From: Neckera pumila
Lineage: Eukaryota > Streptophyta > Bryopsida > Hypnales > Neckeraceae
DNA: 64,000 nucleotides
Reading direction: 5' to 3'
Assembly: GCA_963969595.1 (NCBI GenBank)
Contig: OZ018408.1
Coordinates: 6,941,823 to 7,005,822, forward strand
The notes beneath the pieces were generated by a model, which saw only the letters and a program-made list of their open reading frames with translations, was not told where the DNA came from and made no database searches. This document shows positions 45,990 to 58,689 of this stretch, piece by piece; within the stretch, counting starts at the first letter, position 1; the number at the start of each line of letters is the position of its first letter. Both the position numbers and the translations under genes were made by a program.

Positions 45990-47280
45990 GGTGATAGCAT
46001 TGGTGAATCTAACCGTATATATGGAATCTACAAAAGTCTACAATTTTTATTTACACATCAATTCCAAAATGTTCTTCCAAATAGTACTTTATGATGATTT
46101 TTCTCGAATTGCAAAGTCTAGATAAGACTCTCGATATTTAGGGGCTAATAATCAAGCAATTTTGGAGACTACCTGGTTATAGGGGTCTGCATATTTTAAT
46201 GGTTAATTCAAAATGATAAATATTGTGCTTGATGAGGAATATATCATTCAAATGTCATAATTAAGCTTTTAATCAAATAATCAAAAGCACTAAAAATACA
46301 AATCACAACATGTCAATGTTTCCAAACAAACTAATGCTAGAGCTCTCTAAATCTAATTCCTATTTTGCCAGAAAACTTTTAAAAAAAACTGGAAATAAGT
46401 ATATTATTGTAGTTTAATCTTAAAGGTCTATTTCCATGATTGAAATATAGAATGGCATAGAAATTATATATGTTTTATTTATAATGATTTATAATATACC
46501 AAAACCTATTTACCAAAAGAATTATATTTTTTACACACTCAGTATATATTATTTGATACAAATTCTTTGTACTTTTTCCTTAAAAGTTCGAGATAAGTTC
46601 TGTTTATCAGTAAATAAAACCATTCAATTGATTTTGATGACTTATAGAACTTCATTTCTTAGAAACAAAAATAACTAGGCGGGTCCGTCCAGATTCCAAA
46701 TAATGATTTGTATCAACCCTGAAATGTTGAAATTTCAAATGTTGAAATTTCAAACAACAAATGGACAAAAACACATTCCAAGCACACAAAATTGTGATTT
46801 TTCATCCAATTTTTTTACCAGATGCTTGTATAAGTTCTTTAACATTTCTACAATTTAGATTTTACACACTTTGTTTTACATATATTCTATAGTTCAAAGG
46901 ATACTAATATGTTTTACTTCAAAAAATAACTTTTCTTGTTCAAAAAATGATCCTTCAAAAATGACTTCAATAAATAAATAAAACAATAATCATAAAAAAT
47001 CACCATAATTAGAACTTAAAATTTTGAAATATAAAAAAAAATCATGCAAACTTTAAGTGGTGACAAGCTAAGGCGGCTAGTTCCTAGACAAGCTCTCATT
47101 AGATGACATTTCGGGGGGTGTGTAAAGGTCCGATTCAGCCTGGTTTACTTTGCTGGAACAAACAATAATGTTTTCAAAACATTTAATTAATTATATACAT
47201 ACATATATATTTAAAATATATTAAAAAGTTAATAAAATATTATTATTTGATGTGGGAGTTGTTGTGCTACGTCATCCAAA
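45990..47280. other. AT-rich intergenic DNA, no gene seen
   Basis: Low-complexity sequence with chance ORFs only. No clean repeat end was found. Confidence 0.4.
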
Positions 47281-47325
47281 TGTTGCAACAAAGTTCTCAC
47301 AGTTTAGGAACTCAAGGGAACTCAC

Positions 47326-47486
47326 ATTAGAGGTTATTTGGAGACAATAAAGGGCTGTCTCAGGCCCGTTAACAATTCAAAAAAAAAGTTCAAAAAAAAA
47401 ATTCAAAAAAAAAAAATGACGCGGCGCAGCGCGTTCTTTGCAGTCAGGAACTCACAGTCCTTTGGGAGGACCAAATCCCCTCTAAT
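47326..47486. mobile_element. ATTAGAGG/CCTCTAAT-bounded MITE, short copy (161 bp)
   Basis: It starts ATTAGAGGTTATTTGGAGAC and ends CCAAATCCCCTCTAAT, with GGGCTGTCTCAGGCCCGTTAAC inside the left end in pieces. The sequence just to the left (about 47,285-47,325: GTTCTCACAGTTTAGGAACTC) is itself like the right part of another copy, so this one probably sits next to or inside an older copy. Confidence 0.55.
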
Positions 47487-47649
47487 GCAACCCTTTAGAC
47501 CCCCAAAATGTCATCTAATGTTATGCATTCTTGTGTAGTCAAGATTTTGATTTTCAAGCCATTTAATAGAATGATTATTGTTCCATTCAAACAAACTTCA
47601 AAGGGGCTAAGTTTTTAATTTATATATAAATAAATAGAAGATTGATGTC

Positions 47650-48577
47650 TTAACCCCTAAAGGACCGTTTGTCCCCTCGAAGGACAATTTGGATCCGGGC
47701 AGGTTTCTACTGTCTCAATTTTTAGTGATATTTTTTGGGATTTTTTGAGGCTGTGTATTTTGCAAGTGCTTTGTGAATATATAATTTTTATTTTAATTGA
47801 TGCCTGGGAGCAAAAGTTATGGCACAATTTAGCAAAAATGGAGTTTGGCGGGCAACACAAAAAAATCACAAAAAGTCAAAATAATTTTTTTCAAATTTTT
47901 TTCTCAAAGATTATATTTTTGTCTACATGTGAAGCTTTGTTTCATTTAGGTTGGACTAGTTATGAGAAGTTATGGACAATCTTAGTTTTTTGGGCAATCT
48001 AAGCATCTTCTTGAAAAAATAACTTGTAGAATTCGTTTTTGAATGCATTTTCTAGAATTTTTCAAAAAAATTGTTAGACAAGGTTAGATTTTCTTGCTAA
48101 AACAATCTCACCGTTAGGATTGTTGTGATTCAATTCCATCTAAAAGCTATTAACAATTTCGTTTTTTCTTCAATCTTGAACCCACCTCTATTTGAAAAAA
48201 AATTTAATGAGTGAAAATTAAGTGCTTTTTTCCTTATTATTTTTGTAGATTCCCAACTCAACTACTTAATATAAGTAAGTAGAAAAGCAAAATTACTAGT
48301 GCAGAAAGTTTCAACTAAGAAGATTCAAAGCCAAAAAATCTAGTCAAGCAAGGTGCAAAAAAATTTGTTTTCTTCACTTTAAATGCATATATCTTACAAT
48401 ATACACGGTCAAAGTTTCTTAAATTTCTTCCACATATTCATATACTAGTCAAATATAAGATCTTACGATAAGATATGTAAAAATAAATAGTTTTTAATGC
48501 TCTTTTCTCTTTGTAATAGAAATGACAGTTTTGAGTGGTTTTTGGTAGGAAAATCACCTTGGTCCTTTAGGGGTTAC
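47650..48577 (-). mobile_element. TTAA-type piggyBac-like MITE, full length (920 bp)
   Basis: It starts TTAA + CCCCTAAAGGACCGTTTG at 47,654 and ends CCTTGGTCCTTTAGGGG at 48,573. The right flank reads TTAC instead of TTAA, presumably one mutation. The hairpin TTGTCC-CCTCGAA-GGACAA lies inside the left end. Orientation is opposite to the 13,348 copy. It shares with the copies at 48,672 and 57,775 the blocks 'GAGCAAAAGTTATGGCACAA' and 'CAATCTCACC.TT.GGATT'. Confidence 0.75.
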
Positions 48578-48667
48578 TTTGTCAAACCAAATCATATTGA
48601 AAAATGAAAAATTTTGAAACCTATTATTTAAATATATTATAATTGAACAATGATAATATTTTGAGGT

Positions 48668-49584
48668 TTAACCCCATTGTCCCCTTAGGAGATGAAATTG
48701 ATTTTGGGCAGGCTCCTACGGCCTCCATACTCATCAAGATTTCTTGAAACTTTTTCTGAAGATAGAAAAACTCATTTGCTTTCTACGAATACAATTTTTA
48801 TTTCAATTGGTGCCTGGGAGCAAAAGTTATGGCACAAGAGGTTTTTTTTTTTATACAGCGGGCAAAAACTTCCTCACACCAAATTTTTTTTTAAATTTTA
48901 AGAAATTTGTTTTCCATAGATTGTAGTTTTATTTGTATAGGAAGCTTTGATTCAATCGATTTGGATTTGTTGAGTGAAAGTTATGGACAATCTTATTTTC
49001 TGAGCAATTATAGCATTTTCTTGAAAAAATAACTTATAGGATTCATTTCTAAATGCAGTTTTCATAATTTTTCAAACAACTATTTCAACAAGGCTAAGTT
49101 TGCTTGCTAAAACAATCTCACCATTGGGATTATAGTGTTTCAATCCTGTCTTAGAGCTATTAATGATTTAGTTTTTCTTTTGATCTTGGACCTACTTTTA
49201 CTTAGTAAATTTTTAAATGATGAAAACCAAATGTATGGTTTTTTTTTAAAGTTCCCTAGATTTTCAATCCAATTTTTCAAGACAAAAAGAAATATACCCA
49301 AAGTGTGGTGCAAATTTTTTCCAAAAACAGCATTCAAAGTCATCTGAAATTGCAGGCCAGTGTTCAAAAAACTAGATTTTTTTCAACTTTGAATGCTAGT
49401 ATCTTCCAATCTATATGGTAAAACTTTATGAAAATTTTACCACACGATTCAAGACAAGTGAAGTACAAGATCCAATGGTAGATTTAAAAATATGTATTTT
49501 TTGGGGTTTTGTGGATGAATGCAACGCAACTAGCAATTTTGATTGTTTTTGATAGAAAAATGGCCTTGGGACTTTAGGAGTTAA
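48668..49584 (-). mobile_element. TTAA-type piggyBac-like MITE, full length, more diverged (909 bp)
   Basis: TTAA at 48,668-48,671 and 49,581-49,584. The ends CCCCATTGTCCCCTTAGG and GGGACTTTAGGAG have diverged from the family tip, but the interior runs parallel to the copy at 47,654 along its whole length. It begins only about 90 bp after that copy. Confidence 0.65.
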
Positions 49585-49589
49585 AAAAT

Positions 49590-51310
49590 CTCAATTTTAA
49601 TTTTATATATGACTTTTTATTACAAATTCCACCTATAAATTTGAATTCTAAACCGCATTTAAAAACCAAAATCATCAATAATATTTTTTACTCAAAGATA
49701 TAATGAAATCATCTTAAAGATATTAATGTAAAGAATGTATATAACAATAAAAATAAAAATAATAATGTCTGATTATTTTTTCTATTAGAAAAATTTAGAG
49801 CTAAAATTTTAATTTATAACCTTCTTTACAACCTTTTTTCTCTGTCTTTTTGAATTTAGAGTGCATTAGCTGAGGTAGTATATAATTTCACATTGGTTAA
49901 TTACCAAAAGGTTCATTTAAACCATTAAAACACTTGTCTTGAATTTTCAATTTCTTCTCAAATAATATACAAGATGTTCAATCTATGTGAAAGGAAAATA
50001 TCAAAAGTGAGTTATAATGTAATAGATGATGTTTTCAAAATTTGAAAACCCTAGGAAACAATGAAAAGTGTGGTAGTACATTGTTGCAACGTAAAAGCTC
50101 GTTCATTGTATCATGCAAATGCCTAATTACAAATACTCAATATAAAACTAATTTGCAAAAGCAATTGAATTGTTTGCTTAAATTTTATTGATAAATATTA
50201 TTTAGTGCAATAGTAGATCTAACCATGTGATCTATGGATTATGTTTTACGATTTTTGCTTGAAAGTCTCTATTAACTTATTATCCTAATTTGTATGTTAA
50301 ATTAATACATCTTTACAGTTTTGCGTATTTGGACCACCTATTGGTCCTTAAAAAGTTAATAGTTTGGTAAGATGGGATGTTAATAATGTGCCCTAAGAAT
50401 TTGTTTTATTTGAATTAGACACCCTAAGACACTTTTCGACCAATTTTTTTTGAAAGTCAAGAAGATTTCATTACATCTAACCTTCTTTAATTTATATTTT
50501 GTTGGACTCTAATTAGTTGTGAATTTCAAAGTGGACAATAGTTTGAGCCATTATTTATCAAATTTACCTTACATTCTTTTGGAGTTATAATTAAATCAAA
50601 TAATCATCAAAAAAATTAAAATATCTAATTACTAATATACATCCTATTCTATAAACATAAATATTTTTTGATGTATTAAGATTTTTTGGGTAGATTTATG
50701 GACTTAATATTTAAGAATTTTGCATAATTTTTTTGAAATAGCTTCTAATCATCATTTTCAATATGAACAATTTTGCTTCTAGTCATTCCAATACTAAAAT
50801 ATAACAAAATTAAAATTAAAATTAAAAAATTCAATGTCAAAGAAATCAGCTAAATGTTTTTATTTATTTTAATTAATTTGTTTTATATGATAGTATAGAT
50901 TGATACCTACACCTTGGAATTATTCTCATTCCACCTAATGAGATGAAAGTTATAGTACAAGGAGCTTTAATTAATAGATAGTGAATGAACAAAAAATTGT
51001 TATGTGAAGTCATTTTTTGAACTCAATTTTTAGAAGAAGAACAAAAGCATAGGATTTGAATTGCTTACTAGAACATCATCACCATTGACATTGACAATTC
51101 TCAATTTCTTGTCAAAGTATTAGCAAGTTAGGTTTTTTTCATGAACACTACCTTCTACTTTAAAAAAATTTAAAAGATTCATGTCAAATTGGGAGGGAAT
51201 AAACTTCTTTTTATATATTTAAAATCCATTTTATAGCCTTCTGATTGAAAAACACACTTGTATTTGGTAACAAGTCTAAAATTTTGAATGGCAAAACTTC
51301 ACCTTTGGAT
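49590..51310. other. Very AT-rich intergenic DNA, no gene seen
   Basis: No ORF of interest and no repeat boundary could be defined. Confidence 0.4.
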
Positions 51311-51449
51311 GAGGTTTGAAAAAATTACAAAACTTCTTAGATGAACAACCTGTGATGGGTCCTCATGTGCGTTTTGACTATACACTATGTATCTTTGGCT
51401 CAACTCTGCCTCGACGATTCCATGACTTCCAAATCATCTGGTCCCTATT

Positions 51450-51884
51450 AAAAGGATCGTCACTTTGCTTATCTGGATTGCTGGGAACCAGAAGGTGATT
51501 TCTCACACATTGTGGCCACGTGGTCACCTGCAACAAGCGCTATGGGACTTGCTTCTTGACTCGGGCAGAGCGGCGTTACTTAAGGCTCAAACAACTGCTA
51601 GGCTCCAAACTCACCTTGCGGCCTCTGCGTGGCTCAAATTTGATAACATTGGGCTCCGTTTGAAGTTGTTAGCGTCGTAGGAGGGTGGCATTATCATGTG
51701 GCAAGGGTGTGGCCCTCCCATTTGTAGTTTTACGTAGAAATTTGGGGTTTCTTTGGTTTCTATGGTTGCTTTGGTCCTTTTTGCTCATATTCTCTTCATT
51801 GTCTAGCCTCACGGCTTGGCTGTTTTGTATTTGGTTGCAGTGGGTTCTTCCCATTTGTTCAAAAAAAAAAAAAAAAAAAAAAAA
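51450..51884 (+). mobile_element. 5'-truncated LINE 3' end with poly(A) tail
   Basis: The + strand reading at about 51,465-51,677 has the pattern L-I-W-I-A-G-N-Q-K-V ... W-P ... W-D-L-L-L-D-S-G-R, then WLKFDNIGLRLKLLAS and a stop, which fits the extreme C-terminus of a plant LINE reverse transcriptase. A non-coding 3' UTR follows and ends CCATTTGTTC and an uninterrupted A-run at about 51,860-51,884. The long pure A-run argues for a fairly recent insertion. The remaining coding part is about 70 residues, so this copy is inactive. Confidence 0.6.
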
Positions 51885-51889
51885 TTGAT

Positions 51890-53692
51890 CTTGCAATTGG
51901 TAGAGGATTTGCTTGACAATTTTGAAAAGATGTTCACAAACAAGTTATCTAATTATCATATAGTAAAATTTATTAAAGAACAAATAAAAGTAGGCTTTAA
52001 ATATGAGTACTTTGAAGCAATTATGGATTTCAAAGCACCATAGAATCATAGGGCTCGCTTTAGGAGCTAAAGTATTTGAGTTTAAATTTTATTTTTCAAT
52101 CAATTCACTTCTTCATTAGTTACAATGGAATTGAATTGATGTTTAACTATTTGTTTTATGTTATAGGGAGGCTCTAGCATAGAACTTTATTATTATTAAT
52201 ATTGTTTGCTTGTTTTAGAGGTTCTCAGTTCATCTTTTTTTAATTAAAATTTAACTCCATTTCAAATTTTCAATGTTTATTTTTAAAACAAAAAAGTTGA
52301 TTTTTGATTTAAATTTGTGTTAATTGGTTTAAAATTCAAATAAAGAGAAGTTTGTCATTTAGTTGTCTTCTTTGACAAAAGTAGCTAATCATTATTAGAT
52401 TTTTTTTCTATTATATTTTCATTAATTCTAATAGCATCTAAGTGATACATATTATCATCTTTTCAATGCCCTTTTTTAAATGAAGACTTACCTCTACAAT
52501 ATTTTACGCCTAGCTTGGTTGGATTTTCCGACGTTATGCAATAATAGCCACATAATAGACATTGAAGCTTATTTATTATTTCAATATGTTTGCATGATAG
52601 AGGACTAGTTTTTCATAAAATTATGGCTTCTAGCAGTAAAGCTTGTAAATCAGAATCTGAAGAAGTAAAGTTCCATAATTCTTTTGTAATTTTTGCATAA
52701 TGATAAATCCTTATATGCTACATATTGTCAAATTTGTAAAATCATTCAAACTTACTTCAATTAAAAATTTATATATATCCTTTATTATTTGTTGATTTAT
52801 GAAGCTTGAAGTTATACTTTACTTTTATCTCTCCAATAAAGATGATATTCCCAAAGATTATTTGTAGATGCCTACCATTTTTGAAATAATTTGCTTATTT
52901 TTCAAATTCATAAGATATTTTTGAAATATTCAGTATAAAAAACAATCAATCAATAAGAAGACTGTATTGATTTAAATTTTCAATGTTATTAATTGGAGGG
53001 AATACTTATATAGGTATAATAATAAAATTATCAAATAAAATGTACAATTTCAAAAAAATTATACAAAATTAAATAAATATCCAAATACAAGAGTGATTTT
53101 TAACCAAGTGGATGATGGTATACGTTCATTCATTTGAAACAAATAGTTATTAGAACCCTAAATAAAAATGTACATTGTTGATAGAAAATTTTAAATTTTA
53201 TTAGTCTAAATAAATCTGTTTTATAAATTGTACAAATACCAAAAATCTGAGTCCATCAAAAAATTCAAATGGGTTCTATGTTTTCAAAGGTTCCAATGTG
53301 TACAAAAGTATTAATTTCTTTCAACACTAAATTTATTGGTTGTACCAATTGATTGTGTTCATTTACAATGAATAAAATTTTCTTGTTACAAATTGCGCAA
53401 TAGAAGTGTTGAATACTCTTTGCCTGTTGTAAAATGTATTTTATCAATATACTTTTTAACATCTCAATCAGCTGTCTTAAGTATTTCAAGCATATTTAAA
53501 ATTTTAGTGCATTTCTAAGTGTAACTTTTAGAACAAATCCTTCATTTGCATACTTATAAATACATTCATTTAATGACCGATTATGAAAGTTATTAGTTTT
53601 TCAAAAATCATTAATTTTAACAGTTGTTTTTAAGAATTTAATAAATTTCATTTAAAAATACTTCTATTCATTCAAAATTCTATATTATTTAG
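51890..53692. other. AT-rich DNA upstream of the PKA-like exons
   Basis: The missing 5' exons of the PKA-like gene should lie here or further upstream. A candidate first exon starts at ATG 52,623 (MASSSKACKSESEE, followed by a GTAAAG donor-like site), but there is no homology to prove it. No exon encoding a dimerisation/docking domain was recognised. Confidence 0.3.
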
Positions 53693-56600
53693 GCTAAGCG
53701 GAGACGAACTCTATCTTTTCGAAGAATTGGAGTTAGTGCTGAATCTACAATTGTAGATGCTACATATGTACCAAAGGTATATTATATTTTACACACTAAA
53801 ACATGAATCAAATAAATGATACTAATGGAGTTGGTGTTTTAAAAAATTTAAACTTTGTAATTTATATTTTTGATATTTAACAATAATTATGCACATAAAT
53901 TCATAAATAATATATAAATAGATGCCATTATCTTGTAATATACTTCTAAGAGCATTGCAATTAAATTTGAGTTGATAAAAAAATATTTCAAAAATATTTC
54001 AAAAATATTCAAAGTTTAATTCTTCTTTCATTGCATTAAATTAAATTTAGAATATTACATGCTATACATTTGGAATTATATTGATATATGTAGGTTATTC
54101 CTAAATCTGATGATGCAAAAAAAAGAATTAAAAAAGCAATAGAAAAAAGCTATATTTTTAAATGTCTTGATAAAGAACAAATGAAAACGGTATTTTCTTT
54201 TAGAAATGCAATTTTTTAAATAGGCAATGTATTTCTATATGAATGGTTCAGTCTATAATTTATCCCTTGAATAATGATCCAAAGCTCAAATTGTACCTCG
54301 TCTAAATTTGGGCAATTTTTAGTTAGTCATTGATAGGCTATTTTCTATATAAATTTTAATTATGTATTTGACCAACACATTCAATTTCAAATATTAGGTA
54401 ATTGATGCTGTAGAAGAAGAAAAATATAAAGGAGGTGATATTATCATCAAACAAGGCGAATCTGGTTCCAATTTTTATTTGATTGAGGTATATTATGATC
54501 CAATGTTTTATTAGAAATCATAAGAACTTTATATTACAAGTTAGTGTACCTAATTCTATAATAAATAGTGCTTTTATATTCATGTCTTTCAGTGTTTTTA
54601 AATTTTTGTTTTATGAAAGTTAATTGTTCAAATCTCAATTCATATAATGATAAATCATGACTAATTTTATAACAATAAGTTTTAGATACATGTGATGTAT
54701 CTTGATGATGATATCAAGTTTTAAAATATTTTTCATATATAATTAAAAAAAGCTTTAGTAATTTAAAATATATTTAAATAAAAAAATATGTTGAATAATA
54801 TCACAATTTACAAATAACTCTTGAAAATTATACTGATTGATTGCATAATATAGAACACATTTAATGGCAGGCTGGATCATGTGAAGTGTGGATTTTAAAA
54901 GAAAAAAATGAACTTGTACATACTTATTCTACAGGTGATAGCTTTGGGGAGCTTGCTCTTCTTTATGATGCCCCTCGTGCTGCAACTGTCAAAGTGAGTA
55001 GATCATTATGTATATTTAAATATGTATTCATTATAATTTCATATAACAGTTAAATTAATTAATCTTATTATTGGTCAATTATAATAATGATTTTAAATTT
55101 TGAATAATATTTTTATAATATTTGCTCTATTTTGTTGAAGTTGTTGACTTTTTAAAGTTGATACAAAATAATTTGTAGGCTACTACAGATTGTATACTAT
55201 GGGCAATGGATCGTGGGACAATCAGAGCAATTTTGATGACATCAACTGCATAAAAACGAGAGTTGTATGAAGAATTCTTAGCCGATGTTCCACTTTTGAA
55301 GGTATTGTATATATTTGTATATTACACATAATACAAGGTTATAAGAATTTGTGACTTTTTCTTCTTCTTCTATATGTTTTATTTTGTCATTTTATAAAAA
55401 CAACTTATATATATAGTTGCAAAGTAAATAAACTATAAATTTCAATTTGAAAAGTTATTTTTGCATAATCTATCCATAAATGGAAACCTTGGATTTTATT
55501 CCTTGGATTTTAAGAGACCTATTTTGACAAAGTAATATACAAATAATCAATGAAAGGCTCATCCCAAAAAACTGCATAGTTGAAAATTCAAATATCACTT
55601 AATTTACATTTTACATCAAAGTCAAAATTTAGTGCTTCAAGTTCTTGGTAAGAGTTTGTCAAGTCTTGGTATTTATTTAATTAAAAGAATTATGAATTAC
55701 AAAATTGAAGAACTTTATTACTTTTATTGATGATGAGGGTGTTTGAATTGAAATTTAACTCAAACAATTGTTTTTTATCAGATCTTTTTTTGAATACAAT
55801 TTTTGTCACAAAATAATTTTGAACCTTTACTATCATTGAAAATAAATAGTTGTAGGTTCTAAAAATATAATCATATATCTCTATAAATTATTTAAAGCCA
55901 AATTAAACTTATAAAATTTGCTTGATATAATGCTTCTATTAATAATAATTTTAAGGTAGGTAAATTTGAGATTAAATGTGAATGCAATGGATTCAAACGA
56001 TTTAAACTAAAAATTGTTAAAATGTAATAAATTATGTTTCTAAAACTTTACACATTGAAACTGATTGTGGTACAATATTGGTAATGAAAATTTCAAGTAT
56101 GAAAAATTGATATTTTAAATTTTGATATTGAATTTTATATTGAAGAATACATTGTCTAAAAAGAAAAATTTCAAAAGTCAAATTCAATTTGTTGCATTAA
56201 ATTGTGAGCAATACAAAATCAAAATTGTGTTATTATCAAATGAGTCTTTTATATTATAAATATATAACAAAAATATAACATGCTATAAAAATTTATAAAG
56301 TGCAACTAATTATTTTTAATATTTTGATTTTTGTAGAGTCTTGATATATATGAACGATCGGCTATTGCTGATGTTTTAGAACCTGAATATTTTGATTTTG
56401 GAGAGTCTATCATTGTTGAAGGTACACCAGGAGACAAGTTTTATTTTTTAGTTGAGGTATGGAATTTTTAATTCGAATTTTATTTGATAAAATATTTTAA
56501 ATTTTATTAGTTAAATTTTTTAGTAAGTTTGTTTTGATTTATTTAGAGATATTACTCAATACTTTTAGATGATGTTTTAATTTTCTTCTAAGATAATATA

Positions 56601-57050
56601 TTGTTTTAATCAATTATTAACTGGTTTTGTAGGGTACAGCAGAAGCTAAAACTAGAGGCCAAGTTGTTATGAAGTATGGTGTTGGTGATTATTTTGGTGA
56701 GTTAGCTCTCTTGAATAATGAACCACGAGCTACATCTGTTTTAGCAACATCAGATTGCAAAGTGGTTTCCATTGATGGCCAAAGTTTTAATGTAAGTTTC
56801 GTTTCATTTTTTTTAATAGTATTCTATACAACCCCAAAACTAACGTGTATTTTTCCCAATAAATGATAAGCAATTTTCATCATAAATTGAAAATTGAATA
56901 TTATTTATTTGCAATGATGCTAAGTCCGGTGCTATTGAAGCTAATATTTGCAAATAATTTTCAAAATTGCAGAGGTTGTTAGGAAAACTTGAAGATATTT
57001 TGCATCGCAAAAAAATAGAATATCAATCAGCATCAAGATCTCTTGGCTAG
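53693..57050 (+). pseudogene. cAMP-dependent protein kinase (PKA) regulatory subunit-like gene, 8 exons, one in-frame stop, 5' end missing
   Basis: PKA regulatory subunits hold the catalytic subunit inactive until cyclic AMP binds. Exons: 53693-53776, 54094-54189, 54398-54487, 54871-54993, 55179-55301, 56337-56456, 56633-56791 and 56973-57050, all phase 0 with GT..AG introns (290 codons). Exon 1 holds KRRRTLSFRRIGVSAE: RRIGVS is an inhibitor site with Gly at the phospho-acceptor place, a type I pseudosubstrate. VIPKSDDAKKRIKKAIEK follows as in animal R subunits. Two cyclic-nucleotide domains have intact phosphate-binding cassettes, FGELALLYDAPRAATVK and FGELALLNNEPRATSV, each with its Glu and Arg. 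A TAA at 55,251-55,253 interrupts the segment joining the domains (MTSTA-stop-KRELYEEFL). Everything else is intact, so this is a recent pseudogene, a sequence error or a polymorphism. The N-terminal docking domain is not found. Seed plants lack this family; plants with swimming sperm are reported to keep PKA. Confidence 0.85.
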
Positions 57051-57770
57051 TTACTTTAACTTTGTATAAATTTTTTATTTTTCAAATGAGAATTCAAAGT
57101 TAACACATATACATATGACAAAGTTGAACAAGGTCTTGGATTTCATAATAAAAAATATTGTCATCAAAATGTTTTAGACAAAGCTTTTCTTTGTAATTTA
57201 ACTTTTGAAATAATTATTTGGTATTTTTTGGTATTATTTTTCTTGTTAGTTTAATTCATCATTTCTTTTTTGACCTTAAGTCTCATAATTGCATTTTGAA
57301 TTTTATTTCTATTATTTGTTCTCTTTTAGATATATCATTTTTAGATTGAATTAGTACAAATTGTCAAAATCATGCAGCTTCTGTTACAAGAGGCTCTTCT
57401 TTATCTCTAATTGAGCCATGCACAATTTTGAACCACAAATTCTCATTGTAAACACTAACACTATTATCATTGTTCTAAAATGAATTCCTATAGTCATAGA
57501 CAAATATAATCGTACTTTGACACCACTTCCTTTGCCATGTCAATATAATTGTATACTGAGACATATATGAAATGAATGCATACAATTACAAGATTGTCTG
57601 TTATAATGTATAAAGCTATAGAAAATGAAGTGTTGCTTTTTAGAGTGAATCCACCAAGCGCAATGATATGATTTTGTGATTTTATTATATCATTGTGATT
57701 GGTAAGATTCAACAAGTAATTTAGAATTTGTAAGCTATTTTGTATGCAACTTTTAATTTATAATACTACC
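57051..57770. other. 3' flank of the PKA-like gene, no further gene seen
   Basis: AT-rich sequence with chance ORFs only. It ends at the TTAA element at 57,771. No convincing polyadenylation signal could be singled out in the AT-rich background. Confidence 0.4.
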
Positions 57771-58689
57771 TTAACCCCTAAAGGACCAGTTGTCCCCTCG
57801 GGGGACAATTTGGGTCCAGGCAGGTTCCTACTGTCTCAATTTTTAGTAATATTTTTTGGGATATTTTGAGGTTGTATATTTTTGCAAGAGCTTTGTGAAT
57901 ATATAATTTTTATTTTAATTGAAGCCTGCGAGCAAAAGTTATGGCACAATAAGTAAAAATTGAATTTGGCAGGCAGCACAAAAAAAATCTCAAAAAGTCA
58001 AAATAATTTTTTTTCAATTTTTCGACTCAAAGATTATATTTTTGTCTACACGTGAAGCTTCATTTCACTCAATTTGGACTAATAATGAGAAATTTATGGA
58101 TAATCTTAGTTTTTCGGGCAATCTAAGCATCTTCTTGAAAAAATAACTTATAGAATTCATTTTTGAATGCAATTTTTAAAATGTTAGATAGAACTAGATT
58201 TTCTTGCTAGAACAATCTCACCATTGGTATTGTTGTGATTCAATTCCATCTAAAAGTTATTAACAATTTAGTTTTCTCTTCAATCTTGAACCCACCTCTA
58301 CTTAATAATTTTTTAATGAGTGACAATTGAGTGCTTTTTTTCCTAAATTTTTTTGGTAGATTCTCAACTCAACTACTTAACATAAATAAGTAGAAAATCA
58401 AAATCAGTAGTGCAAGAAATTTGAACTAAAAACATTCAAAGCCAAAAAATCTAGTCAAGCAAGGTGGTAAAAAAACTTATTTTCTTCACTTTAAATGCAT
58501 ATATCTTGCAATCTATGTGGTCAAAGTTTCTGAAATTTATTTCACATATTCATATATTTGTCAAGTATAAGATCTTATGGTTGGATGTGGAGAAAAAAAC
58601 AATTTTTTAAACTCTTTTCTCTTTGCAATGGAAATGACAATTTTGAGTGGTTTTGGGTAGGAAAATCACCTTGGTCCTTTAGGGGTTAA
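57771..58689 (-). mobile_element. TTAA-flanked piggyBac-like MITE, full length, best preserved ends (911 bp)
   Basis: TTAA at 57,771-57,774 and 58,686-58,689. The ends CCCCTAAAGGACCAGTT and, as complement, CCCCTAAAGGACCAAGG match for 15 bases. A perfect hairpin TTGTCCCC-TCG-GGGGACAA lies at 57,790-57,808. The interior is close to the 47,654 copy. No ORF. Confidence 0.8.

Noticed and set aside
52623..52664. Possible first exon of the PKA-like gene (MASSSKACKSESEE then a GT)
   Set aside because: Plausible start context and donor, but the short low-complexity peptide has no homology and no link to the 53,693 acceptor can be shown.
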